This document shows, piece after piece, positions 34,692 to 47,000 of a DNA stretch of 64,000 bases. Below the pieces are notes generated by a model that was not told the origin of the DNA, made no database searches, and was given only the letters and a program-made list of their open reading frames with translations. Location: the NCBI GenBank assembly GCA_038502055.1, contig JAXRKN010000028.1:434001-498000 (forward strand), written 5' to 3'. Every line of letters begins with the position of its first letter. The first letter of the stretch is position 1. Origin of the DNA: Tanytarsus gracilentus (lineage: Eukaryota > Arthropoda > Insecta > Diptera > Chironomidae). The position numbers and the translations under genes were made by a program.

Positions 34692-37600
34692 TTAAGTTAA
34701 TTTTGAATAGTAACCGTTAATATCGATCATACTTAACAGATCATAAATCTCCTTTTGATAATTGTGCTGGATGATTTTGTTTCCCAAGTACATAACGTAA
34801 CGAATGAGTCGCTTAAAATCTTCGGCATCATTTAGGATTTTATCGTATTTTCCATGTGAGAAAGTTGATTCCGATTTTTGCCAGGATTTTGCTTTAAGAT
34901 GTCTAAAAAAATAAATGATTAGTGCTCAGTAATAAATAATTTAGTAATTTCTTACTTATGAAAACGTAATATGACTTTAAAGACATCCTCGATTGTCTTG
35001 TAGAACTCGAAGCTCTTTTTGTTTAGCAGACAGAGAAATAAAATTCTCTTAAGGAATGTCGTGTGCTTTCGATAGATGCACAAGATTGATTTCGCTGATT
35101 TGAGATCCTCCATAAAACATTTCCACGAAGTTTGCATGACATTTCTTGTAACATAATTTTCGAGACAGTGGACAAATTGTGTCATTTGATGCCTTATAAA
35201 TTGAGTATTTCGATACTGCGGTGATTTAAGCAAATCAGAACCGTACTTTTTGCTTGATTCTTTAAGTATTTGAAAGCAATCCTCCAGAATCCAACTGATT
35301 CTTTTTAATTTGAGTAGGTAACAGAAAATAATACGGTATTGATCCATTGTTTCCGTGTTGAGGATTAGTGTGAGTGGCCAATCGAGTGTGTAACTTAATG
35401 AGAGCATGTTCAAAACTCCAGGTGAATTAAGCTCGAATCTTTCAGGGCTGTTTTGAACGATAAATGACAAGCGCTCAGTATTTGGATCATATCGAGAGCC
35501 GCAAAGTGCATTATCAATCATTGTGTGAAGAGATTGATAGTTTAGTAGTTCAACAGGTCTCACACCTTTATCTAGCTTCGAAAACATCTCGTGACAAATT
35601 GAACTGCAAAATTCGCCATTCATGAGGAGAAAATAATTTCGCAAACTCTTAAAATGTGATAGAATATCCATGTCGACAATGTAAATTTTTAACGTCTCAT
35701 TGCTCAGCACTTCCATGTATGCGTTTAGGGGAATGGTTAGTGACATTTGAAGAAACTGTGATAGTGCCATCGTATCCATAATTGAGATGTCTTCGTAGTG
35801 AGATTTGAACGAAATATTTTCACAAGCATTATTCAACTCGAGTCCCATAAAATTATTTAGATTCTTCTCAATCGCCTCCTCAAAAATCTTAAATGATTCT
35901 TCAGTGCTATCATATTTTGTACTGGTTACATCTTCTTCGAGTTGTTCATTTGAATCATTAAAATGATCTGAAGAAACTGACATTGGCGATTCCAGTTGCG
36001 GAGATTTTACGGGTGGTTCAAGAAAATCAAGGGTGAGATTTTTCTTTGGTAATTCTTTATCAAAATATGCAAATTCGTGCGAGAGAACTCTCATTCGATT
36101 TTTTTGTAGATCGGTCATTGGGCCTTTAATAATTTTTTGTTCAACTTTTACCTCTTTTTCGATGGTATGAAATTCGTGTGCAAGGACTCTATTTCGATTT
36201 CGTTGCAAATCTGTCATGTTATCGTAATCTTGTACTTTAATTTGTGGTTGAGAGGGCGTTTCTATGTCAATCATATTGTATTCATGACCCAATACTTTCA
36301 ATCTATTCCTCTGTGCTGCGGTAAGAGTAGTTTTACTTGTATTTTCAATGTTGGCATTAATGTCATTCGGAGGTGTCGAAAAATTATACTCTTGTGACAA
36401 CACTTTCATTTTGTTCCTTTGAGCATCATCGCTCAATACTTTTGCCTTTTTAACAATATTATTCATGTCATCCTTCATGAACTCTGGCTCATCAACTTTC
36501 TCGTTTGCATTCAGTATATCTTCATTTTTCATTTTGCTTTCTAAGCTCTCAATAATTTTATCTCGACTCTTGTTTGATTCATCAATCTTATCATTCAATT
36601 CTTGATAGATTTTTATTCGTTCACGAATCTCTAAATTTTCCCTTTCAAGCTCTTCTCTTTCAATATCTCCGACCTCATCTAAATATTCCCGTTCGGCCTC
36701 AATCGCTTCCAGCCGCTTCACTAATTTTCGCTCTTCAATATGTTGAAGTTCTTTCGTTAATCCTTGATGCTGCATTTCACGAAAATCTCTAAGTTGTTGT
36801 TGTCTCTCCTCTTGGAATAATTTCCACTTTTGCATGTTCCTAACAGCCGCCTCTTCAGCGTTTTTGTACTTTTCCGTTTTAGCAGTCCATCGCTCGTTTA
36901 GAATGGCTTTAATACTGATCACTTCGCCGCACTCTTTGCGAGAAATTTTAAGAAACTCTTCGCATTTGCTGCGTACCTCGTTGAGGTCTTCGAACGTTAA
37001 ACAAACTTTTAGTGATGGCTTCTTAAGCCTAAAAAGTGGATGCTGAAAATAAAATCATTGAATTTGTAATTTTATACACAAATCAATATCGACTCACCAA
37101 AGGATTGAATGATCTTAAGAGCATCGTATATTTTCCACATAGAAGCACATTTTCAGCACAACCGTGTAGAAAGCCAGGAACGGAATGCTTTCTAATCATA
37201 TATGCTTTATCAAAGTATGGCTTAGTGTTTTCGATATAATGATCAGAAAAGAAGATGAAAAGTTCTTTATGCGGATCGTCCAACTGGCCTTGATAGAACC
37301 ACTGTTGATAGCGAAGGTAATAAACTTCACAGCAAGACTTTAAAAGCTCAATATAAAAGCATTTTAGGTCACTGTTAAATACTTTTGTGTATTCATCGTA
37401 GAGTAGTCGAAGAAAATCGGAGCCAGTTGGGATGGAAATCTGATTGACTGAACATGACGGATGAATATTTAGGAATTTCGCAAAATGTGTGATGATTTTT
37501 CTCAATTTTGCAGTGTTTTCGTGAAGCTCTAAAAAACTGTCGGCCTCTTGCGAGTAAATTAAGTCGCGACAATGATTGAGGAATCGCACAATACGATCAC

Positions 37601-38630
37601 AGAACGCCTTAAACAGAAATCCATCGAAAATGTGGCATTGATTGAAGGGATTTTTTGACGTGTAAGTTTTCAGTCGTTTAAAGCAGGTGCCGGCTTCCAA
37701 AAATGAGTCGAGGAAGTGCGATAAATCTGATATGTCTTCACACGACCAGCTGATTGTTGCGTAGAATTTTAGCGTGTCTTCTCTACGCTTGAATGACTCG
37801 GACTCAATTCCAATCAGTAAAAGTTTAATGTCATTTAATAATTTGGGTAGTGTTACGGTATTGATCACAGATGTTCCTCGCGACATCGAAATGGATTTGA
37901 TGTGGTGATACACGGATGTGTTGGACTCGGACGAGAACTTTTTCAGCGATAAATCATGGCGCTCCTCTAAATTTTCCCAATTATTTGACATTTTAATCGA
38001 TGATTTTGAAGAAACTTCTTCAGCAACGATTTTAGGTGCAGGCAGCTGTTTAAGCTTGAGTGTTTCGACATTTTTATCAACATTTCCAACATACTCGTCT
38101 AGTATGCTGGACAAAAAGTTTGTTCTGTTATTCTTGAGCGTTGTCATGCATACCGAAGGTTGAGTTAATGATAATTGTGGCATGTAGGCGTTCTTCTTTA
38201 AACTTTGCAGCGTACTTGTTGGTAATTGGAAGAAGTTTTCACCCTAAAATATAAAATCACTTAACATGTTTATCCAACTAATAAAGATTTAAAATCTTAC
38301 CGAATCTCTGCTGGATGTTTCAGGAAGGTTTTTGAGATTTATCAAAAAGGTTGAGATTGGCAACAGTAACTGCTCATTTGTCATTATTTTCTCAACATAG
38401 CTATCAACTTTTCTTGCGTCATCTTTTCTATTCAACAACATCAACTCAAAAGAACAAAATTGATAATCTTCAATGATTTTTTCTAAGCTCCCTTCATTAC
38501 TCGCAATTTGGCTATTTTTCAACAATGTTTCAAACGCAACTCGTTTAGCTTTATCTAAATCACACTCCTCGCAATCACTTTCTTTAATTAACGTAGAGCA
38601 AAGCTCCTTAACTAATTGATAAACACTCAT
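34692..38630 (-). CDS. Grip163: Gamma-tubulin complex component 6 (Grip163)
   Basis: Part of the gamma-tubulin ring complex that nucleates microtubules at centrosomes and spindles. Minus-strand exons run from MSVYQLVKELCSTLIKE (38289-38630) through a GRIP1-type N-terminal region (37083-38245) and a large exon (34952-37045) to the terminal KEIYDLLSMIDINGYYSKLT. The C-terminal half contains the gamma-tubulin-binding GRIP2 domain (LNMLSLSYTLDWPLTLILNT, ILEDCFQIL). The charged coiled-coil insert between the two GRIP domains, long in GCP6, is present. It includes four repeats of the form QRNRxKVLxHEYN (about 36060-36440). Human GCP6 also has central repeats, though of different sequence. About 1,200 residues. 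Confidence 0.9.
36060..36440 (-). repeat. Four degenerate repeats inside GCP6
   Basis: Protein-level repeats DAQRNKMKVLSQEYNF, AAQRNRLKVLGHEYNMI, DLQRNRNRVLAHEFHTI and DLQKNRMRVLSHEFAYF are spaced about 35-40 residues apart. Conservation of the Arg/Lys, Val-Leu and Glu-Tyr/Phe positions suggests a repeated short linear binding motif. Confidence 0.8.
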
Positions 38631-39005
38631 TTTTCACAGAGCTTATAAAATCTCCATTTTTCTCTTTATTTCTTTTTCTTCGCATCTTTTTTTTCGCTTC
38701 GCATCCTTATTTAAATTTATGCGCGAAAATGTAAACAAAGTAATCACTGATATTTTTTTAAAATATAAATCAAAGAAATTTTTTTGACATAACACATACA
38801 CTATATTATTTTTTTATGTTGAATTCCCGTTCTCACGTAAGATTTTGTTAGTTTATTAAACTTTGTGTCTTTTTTACATCTTTTTCGCCTCGAAAAAAAA
38901 ATAAACAATTGGATTTGAATTTTTACTGACCGTTAATTTTTTACACAACTCAAATTATTTTTGTAATTTGAGCATTTTATTCATTTTTAAATTAGACATT
39001 CGCAA
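38631..39005. other. Spacer GCP6 - MIF4G-like gene
   Basis: 375 bp of AT-rich DNA holding the GCP6 promoter and the 3' UTR of the next gene in the same orientation. A minus-strand poly(A) signal (forward TTTATT) is at about 38976-38981. A CTTCGCATC motif occurs twice near 38680-38704. Confidence 0.5.
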
Positions 39006-39593
39006 TCATGAGATATTGGAAAGAGATTCTCTCAAATATTGAACGCTGAGCTTGCGCAAGTCATCGATGCTAAAATTTTCATCACGAGCTAGATCCTCCT
39101 TCACTTGAACTTCCGAGTGGAAGCGCAATTTCATGGACATAAGCAATTCCGTTGTCAGCTCCTTAACACGCGATGAATAGTCACTTGATGCGAGAACAAA
39201 CACTTGAAGATCCTTTATGAGCTCAGTTAACTTTTTCTTTGTGATATTATCCCAGTTGGTGGCAATTTTAGGAAAAATTGTGTTCAAAAAAATGCAAAGG
39301 CACTCGACGGCCACGTTGTTACGATTTTCTGCGGAAATGAGCTGTGAAAGCAGATTCAATACGAAACTTTCGTCCACACATCCATCGATATATGACTCGC
39401 CAAAGAATTTGAGAGTATCGAGCAAGTGCTGTCTTAATTGAAGATTCGATTTCAACTTGTTGTTGGTCTTCTCGTCGATGGATAAGTCAACACCTTTTGT
39501 AATTTCAAATCCAAGCCGAAAACTTTCAGAATTTGAGCGAAGAGCTGCCATTACTTTCGCTTTTAATTCGATCATCGATTGATTTTGTGCCAT
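39006..39593 (-). CDS. Small helical protein, possibly MIF4G-like
   Basis: Intronless gene of 195 residues, MAQNQSMIELKAKVMAALRS to SVQYLRESLSNIS. The sequence is predicted all-helical with an armadillo/HEAT-like rhythm. The segment LDTLKFFGESYIDGCVDESF followed by VECLCIFLNTIFPKI resembles the helical hairpins of MIF4G-domain proteins (eIF4G, MIF4GD/SLIP1, PAIP1), which bind translation factors. There is no signal peptide or membrane segment. The family assignment is tentative. It starts 207 bp from the divergent RPB7-like gene, so the two probably share a promoter. Confidence 0.7.
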   Translation of the reverse strand: MAQNQSMIELKAKVMAALRSNSESFRLGFEITKGVDLSIDEKTNNKLKSNLQLRQHLLDTLKFFGESYIDGCVDESFVLNLLSQLISAENRNNVAVECLCIFLNTIFPKIATNWDNITKKKLTELIKDLQVFVLASSDYSSRVKELTTELLMSMKLRFHSEVQVKEDLARDENFSIDDLRKLSVQYLRESLSNIS

Positions 39594-39800
39594 TTTGTCG
39601 CTGTAATTCGAGGACTTTAATGAACTGAATATTTAAACTTCAATTTTACCTTTAAAAGTAAGAATTTAATTTATTTTCTGATTTTTAACTCTCGAAATTT
39701 TAATTTTGGAATGTTTTGAAGGTTGTGTCACAAGTTTTAATTTTAGAACCATACAATTTAAAAATCATTTACGAATTCATCCCAAAAATAATCGACAACA

Positions 39801-40496
39801 ATGTTTTATCACGTAAGTTTTCGATTAATTAAACTTTAAATCCAAGCTAAACTGACTTATTTACTTAGATGGGATTAACTCACGATATGTTAATTCATCC
39901 ACGCTATTTTGGACCTCAAATTCACCAGGTTGTGAAGGAAAAACTTTATCGAGATGTCGAAGGCAATATTACAAATGCTGGATTTATAGTCGCAATTACT
40001 TACATCGATGACGTCGGTACTGGCCTCATACAATGTGATACTGGAATGGCACGCTATACAGTCAAATATAATGCAATTGTCTCTCGTCCAATTAAGGGAG
40101 AAGTGATGGAGGCAATTGTTAAACAAATAAACAAGGCTGGAATTTTTGCGGAAATTGGTTCAATAGTTTGCTTCATTAATCATCACTCGATCCCATCTCA
40201 CTACACATTCCATGCCGAAGTTCCAGCTTGCTACAAGTCTGAAGGCGATGAGCCAGTAATTTCAGTGGAAGAGAAGATCCGAGTTAAAATAATCGGCATA
40301 CGGCTTGACACGAGTGGACTTTTTACAGTTGGTAATTATTTACAACGGATTTTCAAAATTCAAATTTCATCCAAGACTGTGTCTTTGCTAAACATTTTGA
40401 ATATCTAAAATCCGTTATTTTAAGAATTTAATAACTAATTATTTTTCACTCTTAGGTACTCTGATGGATGACTATCTCGGCGTAATTGAGGCTTAA
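39801..40496 (+). CDS. Rpb7: RNA polymerase II subunit RPB7-like
   Basis: Three exons (39801-39812, 39869-40331, 40456-40496) give 171 residues, the normal RPB7 length. RPB7 pairs with RPB4 to form the stalk of RNA polymerase II and contacts nascent RNA. Family landmarks are present: MFYH start, HPRYFGP, VKYNAIVSRPIKGEV, the OB-fold region NKAGIFAEIGSIVCFI.HHSIP and the terminal GTLMDDYLG. Several usually conserved stretches differ, notably NITNAGFIVAITYIDD and LIQCDTGMARYTV, with one residue missing in the tip-domain loop. It may be the only copy in a fast-evolving lineage or a diverged paralog. Confidence 0.88.
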
Positions 40497-40767
40497 CTTC
40501 ATTAATCTTACGTATATTTTTTTTATTATTCATAATCATTACACATGTGGTTATAAAAACACATCAAATAAATAAATTCTCATCAGAATACATAAATATT
40601 CTCACACATTTAAGAAAAATTGCGTTAAATTGATAAAAGAGAGAGACACAAAATAAATAAGTACGTATATGACACACTTAATTGAATATTTTTCTTGTAC
40701 ATTTAAATTAAATATTTTTTTCTTCTCGTGGATGGAAAAATAAGTTAAAAAAATTGCACTTAAATTA

Positions 40768-43608
40768 TTACAAATCCCATGAGAAAAGATGATGCTTAAC
40801 AAGCATCTCTGCGACTCCCTGCTTCAATGGCTCTGTGTTGACACTCTTCTTTGCCGGTAACTCATAATCGGGATTTAAGTTGAATGAAAATTGTGAGAGA
40901 ATTCTCAGCTCACACTTTATCTGAACATAAGCGGGTGAATTGACGAAAGAATGCAAATGATACCACTTGCTGGCGATTTCATGACACGAGCAAAGCACAT
41001 CAAGCCACAAGTGAAGAACCTGCTCGTTTAATCCAAGGCATATGAGGGATCTTAATTTAACATCCATTTGTACATCGACATGTGACTGGTTGATTGTTTG
41101 AACGCAGCGGTAGAGAAGCTCTTCGGGTGTCAATACCTTTACATCCTCGTCGAGACGGTAAGTTTTGCATAGAACAAGTCGACTATAGACACTCTCGAAG
41201 TCCTTTTCAACTTCTCTATTTGCAGCCTCCTCAATGAAAAGCCAAGGATGACATGGACCACCGAGAAAAGATGGTCGTTTCATGCCGTGCTCGAGGACTT
41301 GCTTTATAGCCGGACATAAAGTTCCTCGCACTAAATCAGTAACTGTCTCGCATAAGCTATCGTCACCAGCCGCCACATAAACTTTACTTCTCTCATCTAG
41401 AAGTTCAACAAATCTCGCTGGAAACCATCCAACTAAGCCATTCAACTCCCCTATCCAACAGTCTTCGTCTTTCTGCGACACAATAGTTATTATATCATTT
41501 TTCCGGAAACCCAGTTCATCGGGATCGTGCCTCTCAAAGTCATGCAATGCCTTTGCTCGACGTCTCCTATTGCGAGATACATTGACATAATTTTCATGGT
41601 CCTTAATGTGCGAGTTTGCCGAATAGTCGGCTTGCAATAAAATGTGAGAAGATAATTTCGGTTCAATAGATATAAAGTGACGAGCTATTTTTAGAATTGC
41701 GTCATGAAGTTCAACAATAATTTCTGAATTTTTAATATTTTTCGTCTTCATGTCCTCATCGCCATCATCGTTTCCAAAAAGAAGCATTTGTATCATGGAT
41801 CGACTCTTTTTTACTTCTCTTTTATTCAAATGCTGTTTGGGAAGGTTTGGAATGGGATTTGTTTCCAAGTTGCCAACTAATGCTCCTTGATCGATAAATA
41901 AATAAGCTAAATGACGACGACGGTGTGTATCAATGACCATTTGATTGAGAGCTGATGAGATTTCCAGAGCCGTTTTAAATAACTCCGCAACGTCTTCAAT
42001 TTCTCCGGGAATGTCTGACAAGCCATTAAATATTTGTGCAGAATTCTCCAATTGCAGCAAAGCTGGCTCTTTAATTTTCAACATGCCGAGCGTTATTTGA
42101 AACAACACAATCGATCCATCGCAGAAGAACCAATCGAAAATTCTTAGCATAATTTTCATATGAACGACACTCGTAAAGAGAGTTAGGAACCATTGATAGG
42201 TGATGAGAGACACCTCCATGTCGTGCTGCTTTAGCTTATCATCTACAATCGATAAATAATTCGATATTAAAGTCTGTAATACTCTCTGATCTGCCTGAAT
42301 TCCCAATAGACTCGAAGAGTAATAAGAAGCTGGCAATAAATCTTCAACAATTGTCGCCATAAGCCAAAAGCACTCTTCTTCATCTAGAAACAGCAATAGA
42401 GATGCAACAATTACACCCGTCCCCTGACAATAGCCAATTTCGGGAAACATCCATGCAATGCCTCTTAAAATTCTCCGAAGTCTCGGAATGCCCGTCGAGT
42501 TCATAGACGAAAAACAGTAATTTGATGGCAAGATTCGGGCAAGATCCTTTTCAATCTGCTTTGAAGTCACTAAATGATCCATATTTGACTCTCTAACTAT
42601 TTCAGTATAACTGCTCTGAGATTTATTTCGCTTTTCGTAAGCACCCGAGAGGCACATCCAAATTTGTGGACGAAGAGAGTGAGGAATGCCCTCTAAAATC
42701 ACCATATTTCTCAACTTTTCTGACTTTGGAATGGCATTCGATTCAAAATTGAGGTCACCATGGGAGTTTGTCGAAAACTCAAGATGTGCAATCCATTTAA
42801 GTCTATTGCTTTCGTCCTCGACAAAAGGAATGCCCAATAATTTCGATGAGTCTGGTTCTGGCTTATCTTCCTGCTCAATTCGAAAGCCAAATTCATCGTA
42901 AGTATATTCCTCGTCATTTTCCTCTATCTCTGTTGGTACAATTGAGCTTGGTATGATTGCACTAAATGCACTGCCCGGATTCAAACGGACACCGTCACCG
43001 CCATAATCGTCTATTGAGCTTTCTATCGATTCACGTTTTCTCTGTAAGAAAATTTTTCATTCCAAGTCTAGAGAGAGAGAGTGGGTGATTAACATATGGA
43101 AAACTCACGTTATGTTCACTCTTTCCAACATATCCAGCATGATCACGCTGATTAGAGAACAAAGATTTTGCCTTGTCCATTTCTCTTAGCTGCCAATGAT
43201 CACCACAAAAAAATTAATAATTTTCAATATTCATTGTGGACGAAATTACTTTTTTATGTGAGGGATTCGTAGCTCAGAACTATGTGGCGATGCGATGTGT
43301 AATTCTTTGATAGGTAAAATTTCATTAATTTTCACTCGAGTCGCGACCAAGAGAAAAAGAGTTTTGCAGCAAAGAAATTTTTTCATTTAATTTCTCCAAA
43401 TTTCTGCCGTGTTTAATTGTGTAATTTAAGTTTAATTTCATTCTCTGACACCCATTGAGACGTTTAATTTCAAAAGTTGTCGCGAATGGAATGGAATGGA
43501 ACGAAAAATTCATAAAATAAATTTTTGTGAGTAAAATCGAACATTTTTTTCCTTTACCTCTGCAACATTCATCATATCGTGAAGTGTGTGTAGCGTACTA
43601 TACGGCAT
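40768..43608 (-). CDS. RabGAP SGSM3-like (TBC-SH3-RUN)
   Basis: Three minus-strand exons (43558-43608, 43109-43189, 40768-43041) give 801 residues starting MPYSTLHTLHDMMNVAE. The TBC domain (about residues 140-350) has the arginine finger in IEKDLARILP and the glutamine finger in IGYCQGTG, so GAP activity is expected. An SH3 domain follows (RRAKALHDFERHDPDELGFR to WIGELNGLVGWFPARFVEL, about residues 530-590) and a RUN domain lies at the C-terminus. This is the architecture of SGSM3/RabGAP-5, which inactivates Rab GTPases in endosomal traffic. A shorter product could start at the ATG at 43180 in exon 2. The start was chosen because the 17-codon first exon splices in frame with a good donor (GAG|GTAAAG). 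Confidence 0.92.
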
Positions 43609-44068
43609 TTTAGTGGCATACTGCTGTTAGAGTTTTGGCAATGAGGAAAAGCCTACATCGAAGCGCGAGATAGATGGATGTAAAAGGCAATGCACATAGC
43701 AATTTTTTTTCCATTTATGCTAATTGTAAATTTGACACATTTTCGCCAGCATAAAGAGACAAAGATTTTTTTCCTTCCGTCGTCTTTCTTTTCTTTTCCT
43801 TCCCTTCTACCTCATACTCTCGATTCTTTTTTTGCTATACACACTTCACTATGTGCGCGCTACTACTTCCACTTGGCGAAAATTGATTGATCAATTTAGT
43901 CAGGAAATAATGTTTGCACAATGCGAGTCCATATTCGCTCTCTCAATGAATAGTCCGTGGTAGTAGCAGCATTATTAGTCGTTTGATATTGCGTGTGCAT
44001 GGCGTGTAACTTGTGCATTAATAAGCTAACTTTTTTAACGCTTGGTGTGATTAAAAATTATTTAGGCT
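43609..44068. promoter_or_regulatory. Head-to-head region SGSM3 / PLEKHH
   Basis: 460 bp between divergent genes, with pyrimidine-rich tracts at 43770-43830 and a possible acceptor just before 44065 (TTATTTAG), so the PLEKHH gene may have an extra upstream 5' exon here. No strong TATA box was seen. Confidence 0.45.
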
Positions 44069-47000
44069 ATGGAACAAAAGCTGTGTGATAATGATTATCA
44101 AAATTTGCCATCCAACGAATTGACCAACGAGAAAATAAGTCAATTGGAATCGAGAATTGAGGAACAAAAGCAATTGAGATTGCAGGATGCAAAGCAAGTT
44201 GAATTGAAAGCGGCTCGCATTAAGGAATGGGTGACGAATAAATTGAGAGAACTCGAATTACAGAATCAGCAATTGCGCGAACAAAATGTCAAATGTAATC
44301 AGCAACTAGATGTTTTAAAGTAAGTTTTAATTCGCTCGATGACTCACACTCATATACACTCACTTACTCTTTAACCCATAATCCGTATGTCGGAGATGAG
44401 ATGAATTTGATTCACAATTGAAAGCATGCACATAATTTTACACACACACTTGGGCGAGGCTTCTTGCTCTCCATATATTTTCATACACATTTAGAATATT
44501 TTAATTAATTTTTTTTTTATATTAATTAAAATCTATTTAGAAAGCATATAGCAACACAAAGTCGATATCTTTCGCCATCGCCGCATCATCATCATCATAA
44601 CAACAACAATAGCCACAGTTTATCATCTGAACATCGAGGGAGTCGTGGCAGTCGAGGAGAGCATCGACGAAGTGAATCTTTAGATACGCAATTTAGAAAT
44701 AATCAATATAACATTGTGACTAGTCATTCGCCACACAACAACCACCACCACCACTTTATTAGACGCTCTCAAAACTATTCGCTGACAATGGATTTGCATG
44801 ATATCAATAATTTTACTGTCGAAGGATTAAATCTCATTACTGCAAGTGGAAATTCAACGACACATGACTACGCTGAAATCTACACGCCCTCTGTTGAAAA
44901 GAAGCCAATTGTCGATGTGTGGTCAAAGACATTACCCGCTAGCTGCTGCTCAAGCTCACCTACCTCAACATCAAACACTGAATTTATGTCCGCAAAACCT
45001 CCGACACCGCCGCTTCATCGTTTTCCCTCGTGGGAGGCGAAAATCTATCAGGTTGCAAATGATGGTCTCGCAGGAGTGACAAATACAAACGATGATCCTG
45101 AAAGTGATCAGGACAGATCGAGCACAAATGTTGACTCTTTACCGCGCAATAGTCAAGCGGCGGGTTATTGTGACATAAATATTCCCGTCTACGCCACCGT
45201 CAAAGGTCGTGCTTCACAAATTCGAAGTATTCCATTTTCGGGTGAGTCGAGCGACGACTCAAGTGATGCCGAAGAAATTGTCATCGCCTCAATTCCCTGT
45301 CACACTCAATTTAACAACAATTCTCATAATTCAACGTGCACTGATAACACTGAGACAAGCATAAGTGGTTCGAGTCCCTCGAAGAGTCTTAAAACATCAT
45401 CGAGCTTATCGCCGGCAAAACATCAAAGTGTTGGCTCAGACAGTCCACAAACAAAGCATAACAACAGTTGTAATAACAAAGAAGTTTTATTCGAAAGCGA
45501 AACAATGGATTATGCTATACCACCCGATGCGTTATCTAATGACGCATTATCAATGCACGCTTCATTGCCCTCGACAATACTGCGAGCGTCCTACATTGAT
45601 TCGCCAAATAAAAAGTATGGTAATACGGATACGCTTGAAAAAACTGGTCATTTAGTTAAGCTCGGCGGCAAGCTAAAGACTTGGCGAAAAAGATGGTTTA
45701 TGCTCAAAAATGGAACATTAACCTATTGGAAGAGTCAACATGATGTGAATAAGAAACCTCAAGGAGAGATATCGCTCGATGATGCGTGCAGAATTATTCA
45801 TGCGGAGGGTGCGTCGACATTTGAAATTGATACTGGAAAGAAAGTTTATTATCTCACGGCTGACTCGAATGCTCTCATGGATGACTGGGTAAAAGCTTTG
45901 ACAAACGTTCAGAAGAGAAATGCGGCAAAATTATTGCTGAGCAAAGAGGATCAGAAGTCAACGGTTGAAGGGTGGTTGACAAAGGTCAAAAATGGCCACT
46001 CGAAGCGATGCTGGTGTATGCTATTGGGTAAAATGTTTCTCTACTTCAAGACGCCTCACGATACGAATCCACTTGGACAAATTAATATGCGCGATACTCG
46101 AGTAGAGGAAATGCCAACAAGTGACTCCGACTCGGAGGAGAGTGATGAGCAATCACAAAACACAATTGCTATTCATCCGCATCAGGGCGGTCCCACATAC
46201 TTGATCTTTACCGATAAGCAGGAACGAGATAATTGGCTCTATCACTTGACGATTGTGTCGGGTGGCGGACTAAATTCTGGCACTCAATTTGAACAGATCG
46301 TTCAGAAGCTCATGGAGGCTGACGGTGATGCAAGCAGCGTTTTATGGCGGCATCCGATTTTATTATACTCAAAGGAAAACATTACAACACCGCTTACATC
46401 TCTCAACTCCGAGGAGCTCCAGAGTGAAGCGTTAAAATTGTTTAAGGTAATAACTTACAATTTATCCTCGATAGGAATGTACTTATCATTAATTTTTCTC
46501 CACAGAGTTGCCAACTATTTCTTTCGGTTGCCGTAAATCAAGGAGCTGGCATCGATTACCATGTTGTTCTCGCTCAAAATGCACTGCAGCATGCATTAGA
46601 CATTGCAGAGTTACAAAATGAATTAATTTGCTGTCTTATGAAGCAAACAAGTCGTCATACGGGTCAGAAATTAAGCACCGGCGCCAATAGTGTGCAGGTA
46701 AACACAAAGAAATTGGGGAAACAAACCCGAGTAAGTTTCTATTGCATTGCTTCTATTTACCTCTTTTTTTAAATATCTTAATACACTCAAAAGTTTCGAG
46801 GAAATTTCATCATTTGGTTGCAAATGAAATTCTCTCGAAATTGACTTACAAAATTTTGCACAAAATTTGCAAACTTAACATTCTCTAAACATTTCAATAA
46901 TTACAAAATTGGCAACAAAAACTCACAATATCATCACTTTTGTATATTAATAATCATGTTCTTATAAAGAAGACACCAACATGAATTGTTCATGAAGCTA

